Of a stretch of DNA of 64,000 bases, positions 35,046-45,254 are shown piece by piece; position 1 is the first letter of the stretch, and every line of letters begins with the position of its first letter. The notes under the pieces are model-generated. The model searched no databases, was not told the origin of the DNA, and saw only the letters and a list, made by a program, of their open reading frames with translations. The stretch comes from Pseudomonas fluorescens NCIMB 11764. GTDB lineage: Bacteria > Pseudomonadota > Gammaproteobacteria > Pseudomonadales > Pseudomonadaceae. Made by a program: the position numbers and the translations under genes. The DNA lies in assembly GCF_000293885.2 (NCBI RefSeq), contig NZ_CP010945.1, positions 5,476,001 through 5,540,000 on the forward strand, given 5' to 3'.

Positions 35046-36830
35046 ATGCCCGAAAACACTCCTCTGCCTCTGCGAAGTCAACAATGGTTTGACGATCCCA
35101 GTCATGCTGACATGACCGCGCTCTACGTCGAACGCTTCATGAATTACGGTATGACGCGCGAGGAGTTGCAATCGGGCCGTCCCATCATCGGCATCGCTCA
35201 AACCGGTAGCGATCTCGCGCCGTGCAACCGTCATCACCTCGAACTCGCGCAACGCACCAAAGCAGGTATTCGCGATGCCGGCGGCATTCCGATGGAGTTC
35301 CCGGTGCACCCGATGGCCGAACAAACCCGGCGTCCAACTGCCGCACTGGATCGCAACCTGGCGTACCTGGGCCTGGTCGAGATTCTTCATGGGTACCCGC
35401 TGGATGGCGTGGTGCTGACCACTGGCTGCGACAAGACCACCCCTGCCTGTCTCATGGCGGCCGCGACGGTTGATATCCCGGCGATCGTCTTGTCGGGCGG
35501 TCCAATGCTTGATGGGCACCACAAAGGCAAATTGATCGGCTCCGGCACGGTGCTGTGGCATGCGCGCAACCTGCTCTCCAGTGGAGAGATCGATTATGAA
35601 GGCTTCATGGAGATGACCACGGCGGCCTCTCCTTCGATCGGTCACTGCAACACGATGGGCACCGCGTTGTCGATGAACGCGCTGGCCGAAGCGCTGGGTA
35701 TGTCCCTGCCCGGCTGTGCGAGCATTCCGGCCGCCTATCGTGAACGCGGCCAGATGGCGTATGCGACTGGCAAGCGCATCGTCGACATGGTCCGTCAGGA
35801 TATTCGTCCTAGCCAAATCATGACCCGCGAAGCCTTTGAAAATGCCATTGCCGTGGCGTCGGCTTTGGGGGCGTCGACCAATTGCCCGCCGCACCTCATC
35901 GCTATCGCGCGGCACACCGGAATCGATCTCAGCCTGGAAGACTGGCAACGGATTGGCGAAGACGTGCCCCTGCTGGTCAATTGCATGCCCGCCGGGAAAT
36001 ACCTTGGCGAGGGTTTCCACCGCGCGGGCGGCGTTCCGGCAGTCATGCACGAACTGCAGAAAGCCGGGCGACTGCATGAAGGCTGCGACACGGTCTCAGG
36101 CAAGACCGTTGGCGAGATCGTCAGCCATACGGCCGCCAGCGATACCGATGTGATCCACGCGTACGAAAATCCCTTGATTCAACGGGCCGGGTTCATCGTG
36201 CTGAGCGGTAATTTCTTCGACAGCGCCATCATGAAGATGTCGGTGGTGGGCGAAGCATTCCGCAAAACCTACCTGTCCGAGCCGGGCGCGGAAAACAGTT
36301 TCGAAGCCAGAGCCATTGTTTTCGATGGCCCCGAGGACTATCAGGCGCGCATCAACGACCCGGCTCTGGACATCGACGAGCGTTGCATTCTGGTGATTCG
36401 GGGCTGCGGCACCGTGGGTTATCCAGGCAGCGCCGAAGTGGTCAACATGGCCCCACCCGCAGCACTGATCAAACGAGGCATTGACTCCCTGCCCTGCCTG
36501 GGTGATGGACGCCAGAGCGGGACCTCGGCCAGCCCGTCGATACTCAACATGTCCCCTGAAGCCGCGGTGGGGGGCGGCATCGGTTTGCTGGAAACTAATG
36601 ATCGCCTTCGCGTCGACCTCAACGCTCGCCGCGTCGATCTACTGGTGGATGAGAGCGAAATGGCACGCCGCCAGGCGGCGTTCAAACCGTCCTTTCCAGC
36701 CTCGCAAACGCCATGGCAGGAACTCTACCGACAGCAGGTTGGCCAACTCTCGACCGGTGGTTGCCTGGAGCCCGCGACCTTGCACCTGCGGGTCATCGCA
36801 CGCAGCGGCGACCCACGTCATTCCCACTGA
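35046..36830 (+). CDS. pentonate dehydratase (IlvD/Edd family; D-xylonate or L-arabonate)
   Basis: 594 residues of the IlvD/Edd family. Cys60 (L-A-P-C-N), Cys128 (T-T-G-C-D-K-T) and Cys201 (G-H-C-N-T-M-G) are the iron-sulfur ligands; their spacing agrees with the pentonate dehydratases from Caulobacter and Rhizobium, which carry a [2Fe-2S] cluster and Mg2+. The enzyme would form 2-keto-3-deoxy-pentonate. It is first in an operon with an FAH-family dehydratase and a ketoglutarate semialdehyde dehydrogenase, that is, the oxidative route from pentonate to 2-oxoglutarate. Xylonate and arabonate specificity cannot be separated by eye; xylose genes nearby favour xylonate. Confidence 0.88.
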   Translation: MPENTPLPLRSQQWFDDPSHADMTALYVERFMNYGMTREELQSGRPIIGIAQTGSDLAPCNRHHLELAQRTKAGIRDAGGIPMEFPVHPMAEQTRRPTAALDRNLAYLGLVEILHGYPLDGVVLTTGCDKTTPACLMAAATVDIPAIVLSGGPMLDGHHKGKLIGSGTVLWHARNLLSSGEIDYEGFMEMTTAASPSIGHCNTMGTALSMNALAEALGMSLPGCASIPAAYRERGQMAYATGKRIVDMVRQDIRPSQIMTREAFENAIAVASALGASTNCPPHLIAIARHTGIDLSLEDWQRIGEDVPLLVNCMPAGKYLGEGFHRAGGVPAVMHELQKAGRLHEGCDTVSGKTVGEIVSHTAASDTDVIHAYENPLIQRAGFIVLSGNFFDSAIMKMSVVGEAFRKTYLSEPGAENSFEARAIVFDGPEDYQARINDPALDIDERCILVIRGCGTVGYPGSAEVVNMAPPAALIKRGIDSLPCLGDGRQSGTSASPSILNMSPEAAVGGGIGLLETNDRLRVDLNARRVDLLVDESEMARRQAAFKPSFPASQTPWQELYRQQVGQLSTGGCLEPATLHLRVIARSGDPRHSH

Positions 36831-36857
36831 TTCGCCACTTCTGCCGAGGTTTTTTTC

Positions 36858-38075
36858 ATGCCCCAAACAAACGTTGCCATCACATTGTCGGATTTGAACA
36901 CTCCAGCCCAGGACCTCACGCAAGGCACCTGGATCGGTCGCGTGTGGATTCCTGGCGCCACGGCAGGGCCTGCCATCGTCCTGCTTAAAGACCGCGAGGT
37001 CTATGACATCAGCGTTCGGGTGGCGACCGTTTCGGCCCTGCTTGAACTCGATGACCCCGTTGCTTACCTGCGCAGCCTGCCATTGGAGCAAGCGCTAATC
37101 AGCGTCGACGCGTTACTGCGCAACAGCGATGTCTCGATGCGCGACGAAACACTGCCGTGGCTGCTGGCGCCGATTGACCTGCAAGCGATAAAAGCCGCCG
37201 GGGTGACCTTCGCAACCAGCATGCTTGAGCGGGTGGTCGAAGAGCAGGCCAAGGGCGACCCGGCCAAGGCCGATAGCATTCGCGCAACTCTGGTAGCGAG
37301 CATCGGTACTGACCTTGGGGACATCGTGCCGGGCTCTTCCCAGGCCGCCGCGCTCAAGGAAGTGCTGATCAGCCAGGGCATGTGGTCGCAGTACCTCGAA
37401 GTGGGCATCGGCCCGGACGCCGAGATATTCACCAAAGCTCAGCCGTTGTCAGCGGTGGGTTACGGATCGGACATTGGTATCCATCCGAAGTCCAGCTGGA
37501 ACAATCCAGAGCCCGAAGTGGTATTGGCCGTTTCCAGTCGTGGCAAGGTGCAGGGCGCTACGTTGGGCAATGACGTCAACCTGCGCGACTTCGAAGGGCG
37601 CAGTGCGTTGTTGCTTTCCAAAGCCAAAGACAACAATGCGTCAACCGCGCTTGGGCCATTTATCCGACTGTTCGATGAAACCTTCAGCATCGAGGAGGTG
37701 CGCTCGGCAGAAGTCGCACTGCGTGTCGTAGGCGACGATGGTTTCATCATGGATGGCAGCAGCTCCATGAACCAGATCAGTCGTGACCCGCTGGATCTGG
37801 TCGCCCAGACACTCAATGAGAACCATCAGTACCCGGACGGCTTTGTGCTGTTCCTCGGCACGCTGTTTGCCCCCAAGCAAGACCGCGATATACCCGGCGG
37901 AGGCTTCACCCATAAAGAGGGTGATCTGGTCGCCATCAGCAGCGCCAGGTTCGGCACGCTGGTCAACCGCGTGACGACAAGCGATCGCGCGCCGGCCTGG
38001 CAGATGGGTTATCGCGCCCTGCTCGACAACCTACACAGCCGTGGCTTGGTTTCTGCCGCCATCAAGCCACGCTAG
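36858..38075 (+). CDS. FAH-family 2-keto-3-deoxy-pentonate dehydratase
   Basis: 405 residues. The C-terminal two thirds form a fumarylacetoacetate hydrolase fold with the E-V-V-L-A-V-S-S-R-G and G-A-T-L-G-N-D-V-N-L-R-D-F-E-G-R stretches that hold acidic metal ligands. Length and place in the operon match XylX-type dehydratases of the Weimberg pathway, which convert 2-keto-3-deoxy-xylonate to 2-oxoglutarate semialdehyde. The ATG follows GAGG. It lies 27 nt after the IlvD/Edd gene and 17 nt before the dehydrogenase gene. Confidence 0.83.
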   Translation: MPQTNVAITLSDLNTPAQDLTQGTWIGRVWIPGATAGPAIVLLKDREVYDISVRVATVSALLELDDPVAYLRSLPLEQALISVDALLRNSDVSMRDETLPWLLAPIDLQAIKAAGVTFATSMLERVVEEQAKGDPAKADSIRATLVASIGTDLGDIVPGSSQAAALKEVLISQGMWSQYLEVGIGPDAEIFTKAQPLSAVGYGSDIGIHPKSSWNNPEPEVVLAVSSRGKVQGATLGNDVNLRDFEGRSALLLSKAKDNNASTALGPFIRLFDETFSIEEVRSAEVALRVVGDDGFIMDGSSSMNQISRDPLDLVAQTLNENHQYPDGFVLFLGTLFAPKQDRDIPGGGFTHKEGDLVAISSARFGTLVNRVTTSDRAPAWQMGYRALLDNLHSRGLVSAAIKPR

Positions 38076-38092
38076 CCAACACGAGAATCCCT

Positions 38093-39676
38093 ATGAACGC
38101 TTACACCGGACACAACTTTATCAACGGCGGACGCAGTGCCAAGGGGCACTCTCGCCTGCAGAGTTTCGACGCCACCACTGGGCAGGAACTGCCGGGCTAC
38201 TTTACTGAAGCCACGCGAGAGGAAGTGGATGCTGCCGCCCATGCGGCGGCAGCGGCCTACCCGCAGTACCGCACCCTGCCGCCCCTTCGACGCGCGGCGT
38301 TTCTCGACGCCATCGCGGATGAACTCGACGCCCTGGGTGACGAATTCATCGCGACGGTCTGCCGCGAAACGGCGCTGCCGGCCGCACGTATTCAGAGTGA
38401 ACGTGCCCGTACCAGTGGTCAGATGAGACTGTTTGCCAAGGTGTTGCGACGTGGGGATTTCTTTGGTGCACGTATCGATCGTGCCTTGCCTGACCGTCAA
38501 CCGCTGCCCCGTCCCGATCTGCGCCAATACCACATCGGTATCGGCCCGGTCGCCGTATTCGGCGCCAGCAATTTCCCCCTGGCCTTCTCTACGGCGGGCG
38601 GTGATACCGCCGCTGCGCTGGCGGCGGGTTGCCCGGTGGTATTCAAGGCCCACCCCGGGCACATGGCTACGGCGGAATGGGTCGCTCTGGCAATCATTCG
38701 CGCCGCCGAACAGACCGGAATGCCGCCCGGTGTCTTCAACATGATTTACGGCGGGACGGTCGGTGCCTGGCTGGTGCAACACCCGGCAATCAAAGCCGTA
38801 GGCTTCACCGGATCGCTCAAGGGCGGCCGGGCGCTGTGTGACATGGCAGCGGCAAGACCAGAACCCATCCCGGTGTTCGCCGAGATGTCGAGTGTCAATC
38901 CGGTACTGGTGCTGCCGGAGGCCCTCAAGACCCGTGGTGCAAACATTGCGGCCGAGGTCAGCGCCTCTGTGGTTCAAGGGGCAGGACAGTTCTGCACAAA
39001 ACCTGGAATGGTGATCGGAATACGCTCTCCCGAGTTCGATGCGTTTCTCGATGACCTGACCTGGCAGATCAACGCTCAGCCTGCACATACCCTGCTCAAC
39101 GCCGGCGGGCTGTGCAATTACTCCGATGGCCTGACCCGCCTGCATGATCACCCGCAGATCCACCATCGAGCGGGGAATCCTCAAGCAGGTATCCAGGCTC
39201 ACCCACAGCTGTTCGAAGCGGACGCCGAACTGCTGATCAACCATGACGAACTGCTGCAGCACGAGGTGTTTGGCCCGGTTGTAGTCGTCGTTGCGGTCAA
39301 TGACCGGCAACAGCTGCAGCACGCGCTGCACGGTTTGCAGGGACAACTGACCGCGACCTTGATTGCCGAACCCGCGGATCTGGAGATGTTTGCCGAATTG
39401 ATTCCAGTGTTGGAACTGAAGGCGGGTCGCCTTTTGCTCAATGGTTACCCGACCGGTGTGGAGGTCTGCGATGCGATGGTTCATGGCGGCCCCTACCCCG
39501 CCACCTCGGATGCCCGAGGCTCGTCCGTGGGAACGCTGTCGATCAACCGCTTCCTGCGGCCGATCTGCTTCCAGAACTACCCGGACAGTTTGCTTCCCGA
39601 CGCGTTGAAAAACGCCAACCCGCTCGGCATTCAACGCCTGGTAGACGGCGCCAGCACAAATGAGCGTTTGCGTTGA
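38093..39676 (+). CDS. 2-oxoglutarate semialdehyde dehydrogenase (NADP+-type)
   Basis: 527-residue aldehyde dehydrogenase of the KGSADH type. Catalytic Asn is in G-A-S-N-F-P, Glu264 in A-E-M-S-S-V-N-P and Cys301 in G-A-G-Q-F-C-T-K-P-G; the last two motifs are typical of ketoglutarate semialdehyde dehydrogenases. It makes 2-oxoglutarate, the exit of the pentonate route into the citric acid cycle. It is last in the LacI-controlled operon; the XylR gene then lies on the opposite strand after 99 nt. Confidence 0.88.
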   Translation: MNAYTGHNFINGGRSAKGHSRLQSFDATTGQELPGYFTEATREEVDAAAHAAAAAYPQYRTLPPLRRAAFLDAIADELDALGDEFIATVCRETALPAARIQSERARTSGQMRLFAKVLRRGDFFGARIDRALPDRQPLPRPDLRQYHIGIGPVAVFGASNFPLAFSTAGGDTAAALAAGCPVVFKAHPGHMATAEWVALAIIRAAEQTGMPPGVFNMIYGGTVGAWLVQHPAIKAVGFTGSLKGGRALCDMAAARPEPIPVFAEMSSVNPVLVLPEALKTRGANIAAEVSASVVQGAGQFCTKPGMVIGIRSPEFDAFLDDLTWQINAQPAHTLLNAGGLCNYSDGLTRLHDHPQIHHRAGNPQAGIQAHPQLFEADAELLINHDELLQHEVFGPVVVVVAVNDRQQLQHALHGLQGQLTATLIAEPADLEMFAELIPVLELKAGRLLLNGYPTGVEVCDAMVHGGPYPATSDARGSSVGTLSINRFLRPICFQNYPDSLLPDALKNANPLGIQRLVDGASTNERLR

Positions 39677-39775
39677 TGCGCCAGTTAGATCCCGCACTAC
39701 GGTGATGTTAAATCGACTGTCTCCAGTGTCGAATGACTACTTCTGGCCAAACCAACCCTTCTCACCCTAAAACAA

Positions 39776-40972
39776 TCAACCAATTGCACCCGGCACCACT
39801 ATAGCGCCCTGCTGGTATTCACGGGGCGTACAGCCAAACTCGCGACGAAACACCGTGTGCAGATACTGTGCGGATTTGAATCCGCACGAGCGGGCAACGT
39901 CCGCAATCGCTGTCTCGGTATTTTCCAACTCGCTCGTCGCCGCCGCCAGTTTGAAATGCAGAATCTCATCATGCACGCTGCAGCCCCTCACAGTGCGAAA
40001 GTGCGACTCCAGCGATGAGCGCGAGACCCCGACATAAGCCGCCACTTGCGCGGTCTTGATGCCCTGGCAGGCATATTGGCGGATAAACAGCAGCGCTTGC
40101 ATGACGTAGGGGTTGCCCAACGGTTGGTGCAAACTCGACACCTGCACGTTGATCGCATCCGGCGGGATCAGGATGTGCGTGCCGGTGGACGGCATGCCGT
40201 GCAGCATCTGGTGGAGCAGTTGCGCGGCAGTGCGGCCCATGGTTTCGGTGCCCTGAATGACTGAGCTCAAGGGGACCCGGGTCAGGCTGCGTGTCAGCGG
40301 ATCGTTGTCGATGCCGATCAACGCTACCTGTTCCGGTACGGCGATTCCGGCGGTCAGGCAGGCCTGCAGCAACTGCCTTGCACGGGCGTCACTGACGGCG
40401 ATGATACCTATGGGTTTAGGCAGGCTTTGCAGCCAGGCGATCAGTTGTTCGACGGCGCTGTCCCAGAGAGGTGCACTGGTGCCCATGCCGCGGTAGACCT
40501 CGGCATGCAAGCCGTCACGTTGCATCAGCCGTCGAAAGGCTTTTTCCCGCTCCTGCGCCCAACGATTGGCCTGCGCTTCAGGCAGGCTGAAGCAGGCAAA
40601 ACGCTGCAGCCCCGCCTCGATCAAGTGCGCATAAGCCAGGGTAATCAATGCGTTATTGTCGGTGGCGACATAAGGGATTCCTTTCGGGTAGGCGCGCTCA
40701 TCCTGATAAGAACCACCCACCGCGACCACCGGCAACTTGATGTCGGCCAGCGCCTCGCCAATCAGCGGATCGTCGAAGTCGGCAATGATCCCGTCACCCT
40801 GCCAGCGCTCGATCCCTTTCAACCGGCAGAGAAAGTCCTCTTCCAGGAACAGGTCCCAGGACGCGCGGGTGCTGCTCAGGTAGTTGCCGATGCCACTGAT
40901 GATGCCCCGGTCATAGATCTTGCTACCGTTGAACAACAGTGCGATGCGGTGAACAGGCGGTACTGTTTTCAT
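39776..40972 (-). CDS. xylR: xylose operon regulator XylR
   Basis: 398 residues. An N-terminal LacI/ribose-binding-like sensor ([15 protein letters not shown], then W-D-L-F-L-E-E-D-F and [10 protein letters not shown]) is fused to a C-terminal AraC helix-turn-helix (about 290-390; S-R-S-S-L-E-S-H-F and [21 protein letters not shown]). This is the E. coli XylR architecture, which binds D-xylose and activates xyl genes. The ATG at 40972 matches that N-terminus; a GTG 16 codons upstream is in frame. It diverges from xylA. Confidence 0.9.
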   Translation of the reverse strand: MKTVPPVHRIALLFNGSKIYDRGIISGIGNYLSSTRASWDLFLEEDFLCRLKGIERWQGDGIIADFDDPLIGEALADIKLPVVAVGGSYQDERAYPKGIPYVATDNNALITLAYAHLIEAGLQRFACFSLPEAQANRWAQEREKAFRRLMQRDGLHAEVYRGMGTSAPLWDSAVEQLIAWLQSLPKPIGIIAVSDARARQLLQACLTAGIAVPEQVALIGIDNDPLTRSLTRVPLSSVIQGTETMGRTAAQLLHQMLHGMPSTGTHILIPPDAINVQVSSLHQPLGNPYVMQALLFIRQYACQGIKTAQVAAYVGVSRSSLESHFRTVRGCSVHDEILHFKLAAATSELENTETAIADVARSCGFKSAQYLHTVFRREFGCTPREYQQGAIVVPGAIG

Positions 40973-41054
40973 TTTTTTCAGGCTTGTTCCGGGGCCCCTT
41001 CTCACGGAGGCGGTTTGCACAGACTAGGCGCGCAGACCACGAATCTCAATACGC

Positions 41055-41081
41055 AAAATCGCACCCAGTGTTGGTGATTTT
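41055..41081. promoter_or_regulatory. inverted repeat in the xylR/xylA divergent promoter
   Basis: AAAATC-G-CACC and GGTG-ATTTT arms flank 7 nt, an imperfect dyad 68 nt before xylA. It may be a XylR site or a local hairpin; no consensus was available to check. Confidence 0.3.
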
Positions 41082-41148
41082 CATAATCAGCAGGCATGGC
41101 GCCGTTGCTAGTATCGAGACACCGCCAAGAACAACAAGGACATTGCCA

Positions 41149-42465
41149 ATGCTGTACTTCCCCGATGTCGACAAGATTCGCTACGAAGGCCCTGCCAGCG
41201 ATTCTGCCCTCGCCTTCCGTCACTACGACGCCGACAAAATCATCCTCGGCAAACCCATGCGCGAACACCTGCGCATGGCCGCCTGTTATTGGCACACCTT
41301 TGTCTGGCCGGGCTCCGATGTGTTCGGTGCAGGTACTTTCAAGCGCCCGTGGCAACACGCCGGCGACCCGATGGAGCTGGCGATTGGCAAGGCGGAAGCC
41401 GCGTTCGAGTTCTTCTCCAAACTGGGTTTAGACTATTACTGCTTCCACGACACGGATGTCGCCCCGGAAGGCAATTCGCTGAAGGACTACCGCAACCACT
41501 TCGCGCAAATGATTGATCATCTGGAGCGACATCAGGAGGAAAGCGGGATCAAGCTGCTTTGGGGCACCGCCAACTGCTTCAGCAATCCGCGTTTTGCCGC
41601 CGGCGCCGCCAGCAACCCGGACCCCGAAGTGTTTGCCTTCGCCGCTGCCCAGGTCTTCAGCGCCATGAACGCGACCCAACGCCTGAAAGGGTCCAACTAC
41701 GTGTTGTGGGGCGGTCGCGAAGGCTACGAAACCCTGCTCAATACCGACTTGAAACGTGAACGCGAACAACTGGGCCGCTTCATGCGCATGGTGGTCGAGC
41801 ACAAGTACAAGATCGGTTTCAAAGGTGACCTGCTGATCGAACCCAAGCCGCAGGAGCCGACCAAGCACCAATACGATTACGACAGCGCCACCGTGTTTGG
41901 CTTTCTCCAGCAGTTCGGCCTGGAAAAGGAAATCAAGGTCAACATCGAAGCCAACCACGCGACCCTGGCCGGTCATAGCTTTCATCACGAGATTGCGACC
42001 GCCATCTCGCTGGGGATTTTCGGCAGCATCGACGCCAACCGCGGTGATCCGCAGAACGGCTGGGACACCGATCAGTTCCCCAACAGCGTCGAAGAAATGA
42101 CCCTGGCCACCTATGAAATCCTCAAGGCCGGCGGGTTTAAGAATGGCGGGTACAACTTCGACTCCAAGGTTCGCCGCCAGAGCCTCGGTGAGATCGATCT
42201 GTTCCATGGTCACGTCGGCGCAATGGATGTCCTCGCCCTGTCCCTGGAGCGGGCAGCCGCCATGGTGCAGAACGATCAGCTTCAACTGCTCAAGGATCAA
42301 CGCTACGCCGGCTGGCAGCAGCCGTTCGGGCAGGCGGTGCTGACGGGTGAGTTCAACCTCCAGTCATTGGCCGAACATGCCTTCGCCAACGAACTGAATC
42401 CGCAGGCCGTCAGCGGCAGGCAGGAGATGCTCGAAAACGTCGTCAACCGGTTCATCTATCGCTGA
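41149..42465 (+). CDS. xylA: xylose isomerase
   Basis: 438 residues, class II xylose isomerase. The catalytic pair is in C-F-H-D-T-D (His100, Asp103), with [11 protein letters not shown] (metal-ligand Glu), [12 protein letters not shown] and [17 protein letters not shown] motifs. It converts D-xylose to D-xylulose. The ATG at 41149 follows AAGGA; the frame is open 210 nt upstream into the xylR start region. It is followed by xylFGH on the same strand. No xylulokinase gene is in the window. Confidence 0.96.
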   Translation: MLYFPDVDKIRYEGPASDSALAFRHYDADKIILGKPMREHLRMAACYWHTFVWPGSDVFGAGTFKRPWQHAGDPMELAIGKAEAAFEFFSKLGLDYYCFHDTDVAPEGNSLKDYRNHFAQMIDHLERHQEESGIKLLWGTANCFSNPRFAAGAASNPDPEVFAFAAAQVFSAMNATQRLKGSNYVLWGGREGYETLLNTDLKREREQLGRFMRMVVEHKYKIGFKGDLLIEPKPQEPTKHQYDYDSATVFGFLQQFGLEKEIKVNIEANHATLAGHSFHHEIATAISLGIFGSIDANRGDPQNGWDTDQFPNSVEEMTLATYEILKAGGFKNGGYNFDSKVRRQSLGEIDLFHGHVGAMDVLALSLERAAAMVQNDQLQLLKDQRYAGWQQPFGQAVLTGEFNLQSLAEHAFANELNPQAVSGRQEMLENVVNRFIYR

Positions 42466-42613
42466 TCGCCCCGGCGTCTGCGGACGCATTAACGCTGTGA
42501 CATTCGCACGACAAATCTGTGTCCGCGGCGTCTGCCGATTCTCTACAGTTCTACCAGCCCGAGACTCATCGTCAGGCAGTGTCTTTCAAACAAAAACAAA
42601 AGGACGCACCACT

Positions 42614-43615
42614 ATGAAGAATGTGAAACGCGCGCTACTGGCCAGCGCCCTGGCGCTGCTGTCGCTACCGGTGATGGCCGATGCTGCCCACCCGAAAATC
42701 GGTTTCTCCATTGATGATCTGCGGCTGGAACGCTGGTCGCGTGACCGCGATTACTTCGTCGCGGCGGCGGAGAAAATGGACGCCAAGGTCTTTGTACAGT
42801 CGGCCGATGCCAACGAGCAAAAGCAAATTTCGCAAATCGAAAATCTCATTTCCCGTGGCGTCGATGTGATCGTCATCGTGCCCTTCAACGCCACGGTCCT
42901 GACCAATGTAGTGGCCGAAGCGAAGAAAGCCGGGATCAAAGTCGTGTCCTATGACCGCCTGATACTCAACGCGGATGTCGACGCCTACATTTCCTTCGAT
43001 AACGAAAAGGTCGGCGAGATGCAGGCCAGCGGCGTGCTGCACGCAGCGCCCAAGGGCAATTACTTCCTGCTCGGTGGTGCGCCTACCGACAACAACGCAA
43101 AAGTCCTGCGCGAAGGTCAGATGAAAGTGCTGCAACCGGCCATCGACAAGGGGGATATCAAGATCGTAGGCCAACAATGGGTGAAGGAATGGAACCCGAC
43201 CGAAGCGCTGAGCATTGTTGAAAACGCCTTGACCCGCAACAACAACAAAATCGACGGCATCGTCGCTTCCAACGACGCCACGGCAGGTGGCGCCATCCAG
43301 GCATTGGCCTCTCAGCAACTGGCCGGCAAGGTGCCGATTTCGGGGCAGGACGCAGACCTCGCAGCGGTCAAGCGAGTGATCTCCGGCACGCAAACCATGA
43401 CCGTGTACAAACCGCTCAAACTCATCGCCTCCGAAGCCGCCAAGCTCTCGGTGCAACTGGCGCGTAACGAGAAACCCGCCTACAGCTCGCAATACGACAA
43501 CGGCAGCAAAAAAGTCGACACCATCCTGCTCACCCCGACTCCGTTGACCAAGGACAACATCGACTTGCTGGAACAGGACGGGTTTTACACCAAGGCGCAG
43601 ATTGCCGGGCAGTGA
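42614..43615 (+). CDS. xylF: D-xylose ABC transporter substrate-binding protein
   Basis: 333 residues with a signal peptide (1-22, V-M-A-D-A) and the ribose-type binding fold: I-G-F-S-I-D-D-L-R-L-E-R-W-S-R-D-R-D near the N-terminus as in XylF, V-Q-S-A-D-A-N-E-Q-K-Q-I-S-Q-I-E and the sugar-binding hinge around G-Q-D-A-D-L-A-A-V. The ATG at 42614 follows AAGGA. It precedes xylG with an intervening REP-like hairpin, which fits the usual need for more binding protein than ATPase. Confidence 0.94.
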   Translation: MKNVKRALLASALALLSLPVMADAAHPKIGFSIDDLRLERWSRDRDYFVAAAEKMDAKVFVQSADANEQKQISQIENLISRGVDVIVIVPFNATVLTNVVAEAKKAGIKVVSYDRLILNADVDAYISFDNEKVGEMQASGVLHAAPKGNYFLLGGAPTDNNAKVLREGQMKVLQPAIDKGDIKIVGQQWVKEWNPTEALSIVENALTRNNNKIDGIVASNDATAGGAIQALASQQLAGKVPISGQDADLAAVKRVISGTQTMTVYKPLKLIASEAAKLSVQLARNEKPAYSSQYDNGSKKVDTILLTPTPLTKDNIDLLEQDGFYTKAQIAGQ

Positions 43616-43637
43616 TCATCGCCCCGTAATGCCACCT

Positions 43638-43659
43638 GCAGGAGCGAACTTGCTCCTGC
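43638..43659 (+). repeat. REP-like hairpin between xylF and xylG
   Basis: GCAGGAGC-GAACTT-GCTCCTGC, 8-bp perfect stem, the common Pseudomonas REP core. It lies 23 nt after xylF's stop. Confidence 0.7.
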
Positions 43660-43697
43660 GGGACCGGCCTCGTACCTGCCGCTTATGAGTCTCTGCC

Positions 43698-45254
43698 ATG
43701 TCCGACTATCTGCTGCAAATGAACGGTATCGTCAAAACCTTCGGCGGTGTCACAGCGCTCAATGGCATCGACATCAAGGTTAAGCCGGGGGAATGCGTCG
43801 GGTTGTGCGGCGAGAACGGCGCAGGCAAATCCACGCTGATGAAGATCCTTTCCGCGGTCTACCCCCATGGCACCTGGGACGGTGAAATCCTCTGGGACGG
43901 TCAACCACTCAAGGCGCAATCGATCAGCGAAACGGAAGCCGCGGGCATCGTCATCATTCACCAGGAACTGACCCTGGTTCCCGACCTGTCGGTGGCCGAG
44001 AACATTTTCATGGGCCATGAACTAACGCTGCCCGGTGGACGGATGAATTACCCGGCGATGATCCACCGCGCCGAAGCCCTGATGCGTGAATTGAAAGTGC
44101 CGGACATGAACGTATCGCTGCCGGTTTCGCAGTACGGCGGCGGCTATCAGCAACTGGTGGAAATCGCCAAGGCACTGAACAAGCACGCGCGCCTACTGAT
44201 CCTTGACGAGCCTTCATCGGCCCTGACCCGTTCGGAAATCGAGGTGCTGCTGGACATCATCCGCGACCTCAAGGCCAAGGGTGTTGCCTGTGTCTACATC
44301 TCCCACAAGCTCGATGAAGTGGCCGCCGTGTGCGACACCATTTCGGTGATCCGCGATGGCAAACACATCGCCACGACTGCCATGGTGGACATGGATATTC
44401 CACAGATCATCACCCAGATGGTCGGACGGGAAATGAGCAACCTCTACCCCACCGAACCACACGATATTGGCGAGGTGATTTTCGAGGCCCGCCACATCAC
44501 CTGCTACGACGTCGACAACCCCCAGCGCAAACGAGTCGACGATATTTCCTTCAGCCTCAAACGCGGGGAAATCCTCGGCATCGCCGGACTGGTCGGCGCA
44601 GGCCGCACCGAACTGGTGACAGCGCTGTTCGGCGCCTACCCCGGCCGCCAGGAAGGCGAAGTCTGGCTGGACGGCCAACTCATCGACACCCGCACGCCGC
44701 TCAAGTCAATCCGTGCTGGCCTGTGCCTGGTGCCCGAAGACCGCAAGCGCCAGGGCATCATTCCAGACCTGGGCGTCGGCCAGAACATCACCCTGGCCGT
44801 GCTGGACAGCTACTCGAAACTGACCCGTATCGATGCCGAAGCCGAACTGGGCAGCATCGATCGAGAAATTTCACGCCTGCACCTCAAGACCGCGAGCCCG
44901 TTCCTGCCAATCATCAGTCTGTCCGGCGGCAATCAACAAAAAGCCGTATTGGCGAAGATGCTACTGACCAAGCCCCGGGTGCTGATTCTCGATGAGCCCA
45001 CCCGAGGTGTGGATGTCGGCGCCAAGTACGAGATCTACAAGCTGATGGGGGCGCTGGCGGCCGAAGGCGTGTCGATCATCATGGTGTCGTCAGAGCTGGC
45101 CGAAGTGCTCGGCGTTTCCGACCGCGTTCTTGTGATTGGCGAAGGCCAGTTGCGGGGTGACTTCATCAACCACGGACTCACCCAGGAACAGCTGCTCGCC
45201 GCCGCACTCAGCCAGCCTGATGGCCATAACAATAATGATCGGAAATCCGCGTAA
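43698..45254 (+). CDS. xylG: xylose ABC transporter ATP-binding protein
   Basis: 518 residues with two ABC domains, as in sugar importers of the CUT2 class. Walker A of domain 1 is [12 protein letters not shown] signature-like Y-G-G-G-Y-Q-Q; Walker [13 protein letters not shown]. Domain 2 has degenerate Walker [10 protein letters not shown], intact signature L-S-G-G-N-Q-Q and Walker [13 protein letters not shown]. The stop codon abuts the xylH start. The ribosome site is weak. Confidence 0.94.
   Translation: MSDYLLQMNGIVKTFGGVTALNGIDIKVKPGECVGLCGENGAGKSTLMKILSAVYPHGTWDGEILWDGQPLKAQSISETEAAGIVIIHQELTLVPDLSVAENIFMGHELTLPGGRMNYPAMIHRAEALMRELKVPDMNVSLPVSQYGGGYQQLVEIAKALNKHARLLILDEPSSALTRSEIEVLLDIIRDLKAKGVACVYISHKLDEVAAVCDTISVIRDGKHIATTAMVDMDIPQIITQMVGREMSNLYPTEPHDIGEVIFEARHITCYDVDNPQRKRVDDISFSLKRGEILGIAGLVGAGRTELVTALFGAYPGRQEGEVWLDGQLIDTRTPLKSIRAGLCLVPEDRKRQGIIPDLGVGQNITLAVLDSYSKLTRIDAEAELGSIDREISRLHLKTASPFLPIISLSGGNQQKAVLAKMLLTKPRVLILDEPTRGVDVGAKYEIYKLMGALAAEGVSIIMVSSELAEVLGVSDRVLVIGEGQLRGDFINHGLTQEQLLAAALSQPDGHNNNDRKSA

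Noticed and set aside
34764-36077. 437-residue minus-strand open frame
   Set aside because: Antisense of the IlvD/Edd dehydratase with its three cluster cysteines; GC-rich codon bias creates such frames.
38072-39697. 541-residue minus-strand open frame
   Set aside because: Antisense of the ketoglutarate semialdehyde dehydrogenase, whose catalytic residues are intact on the plus strand.
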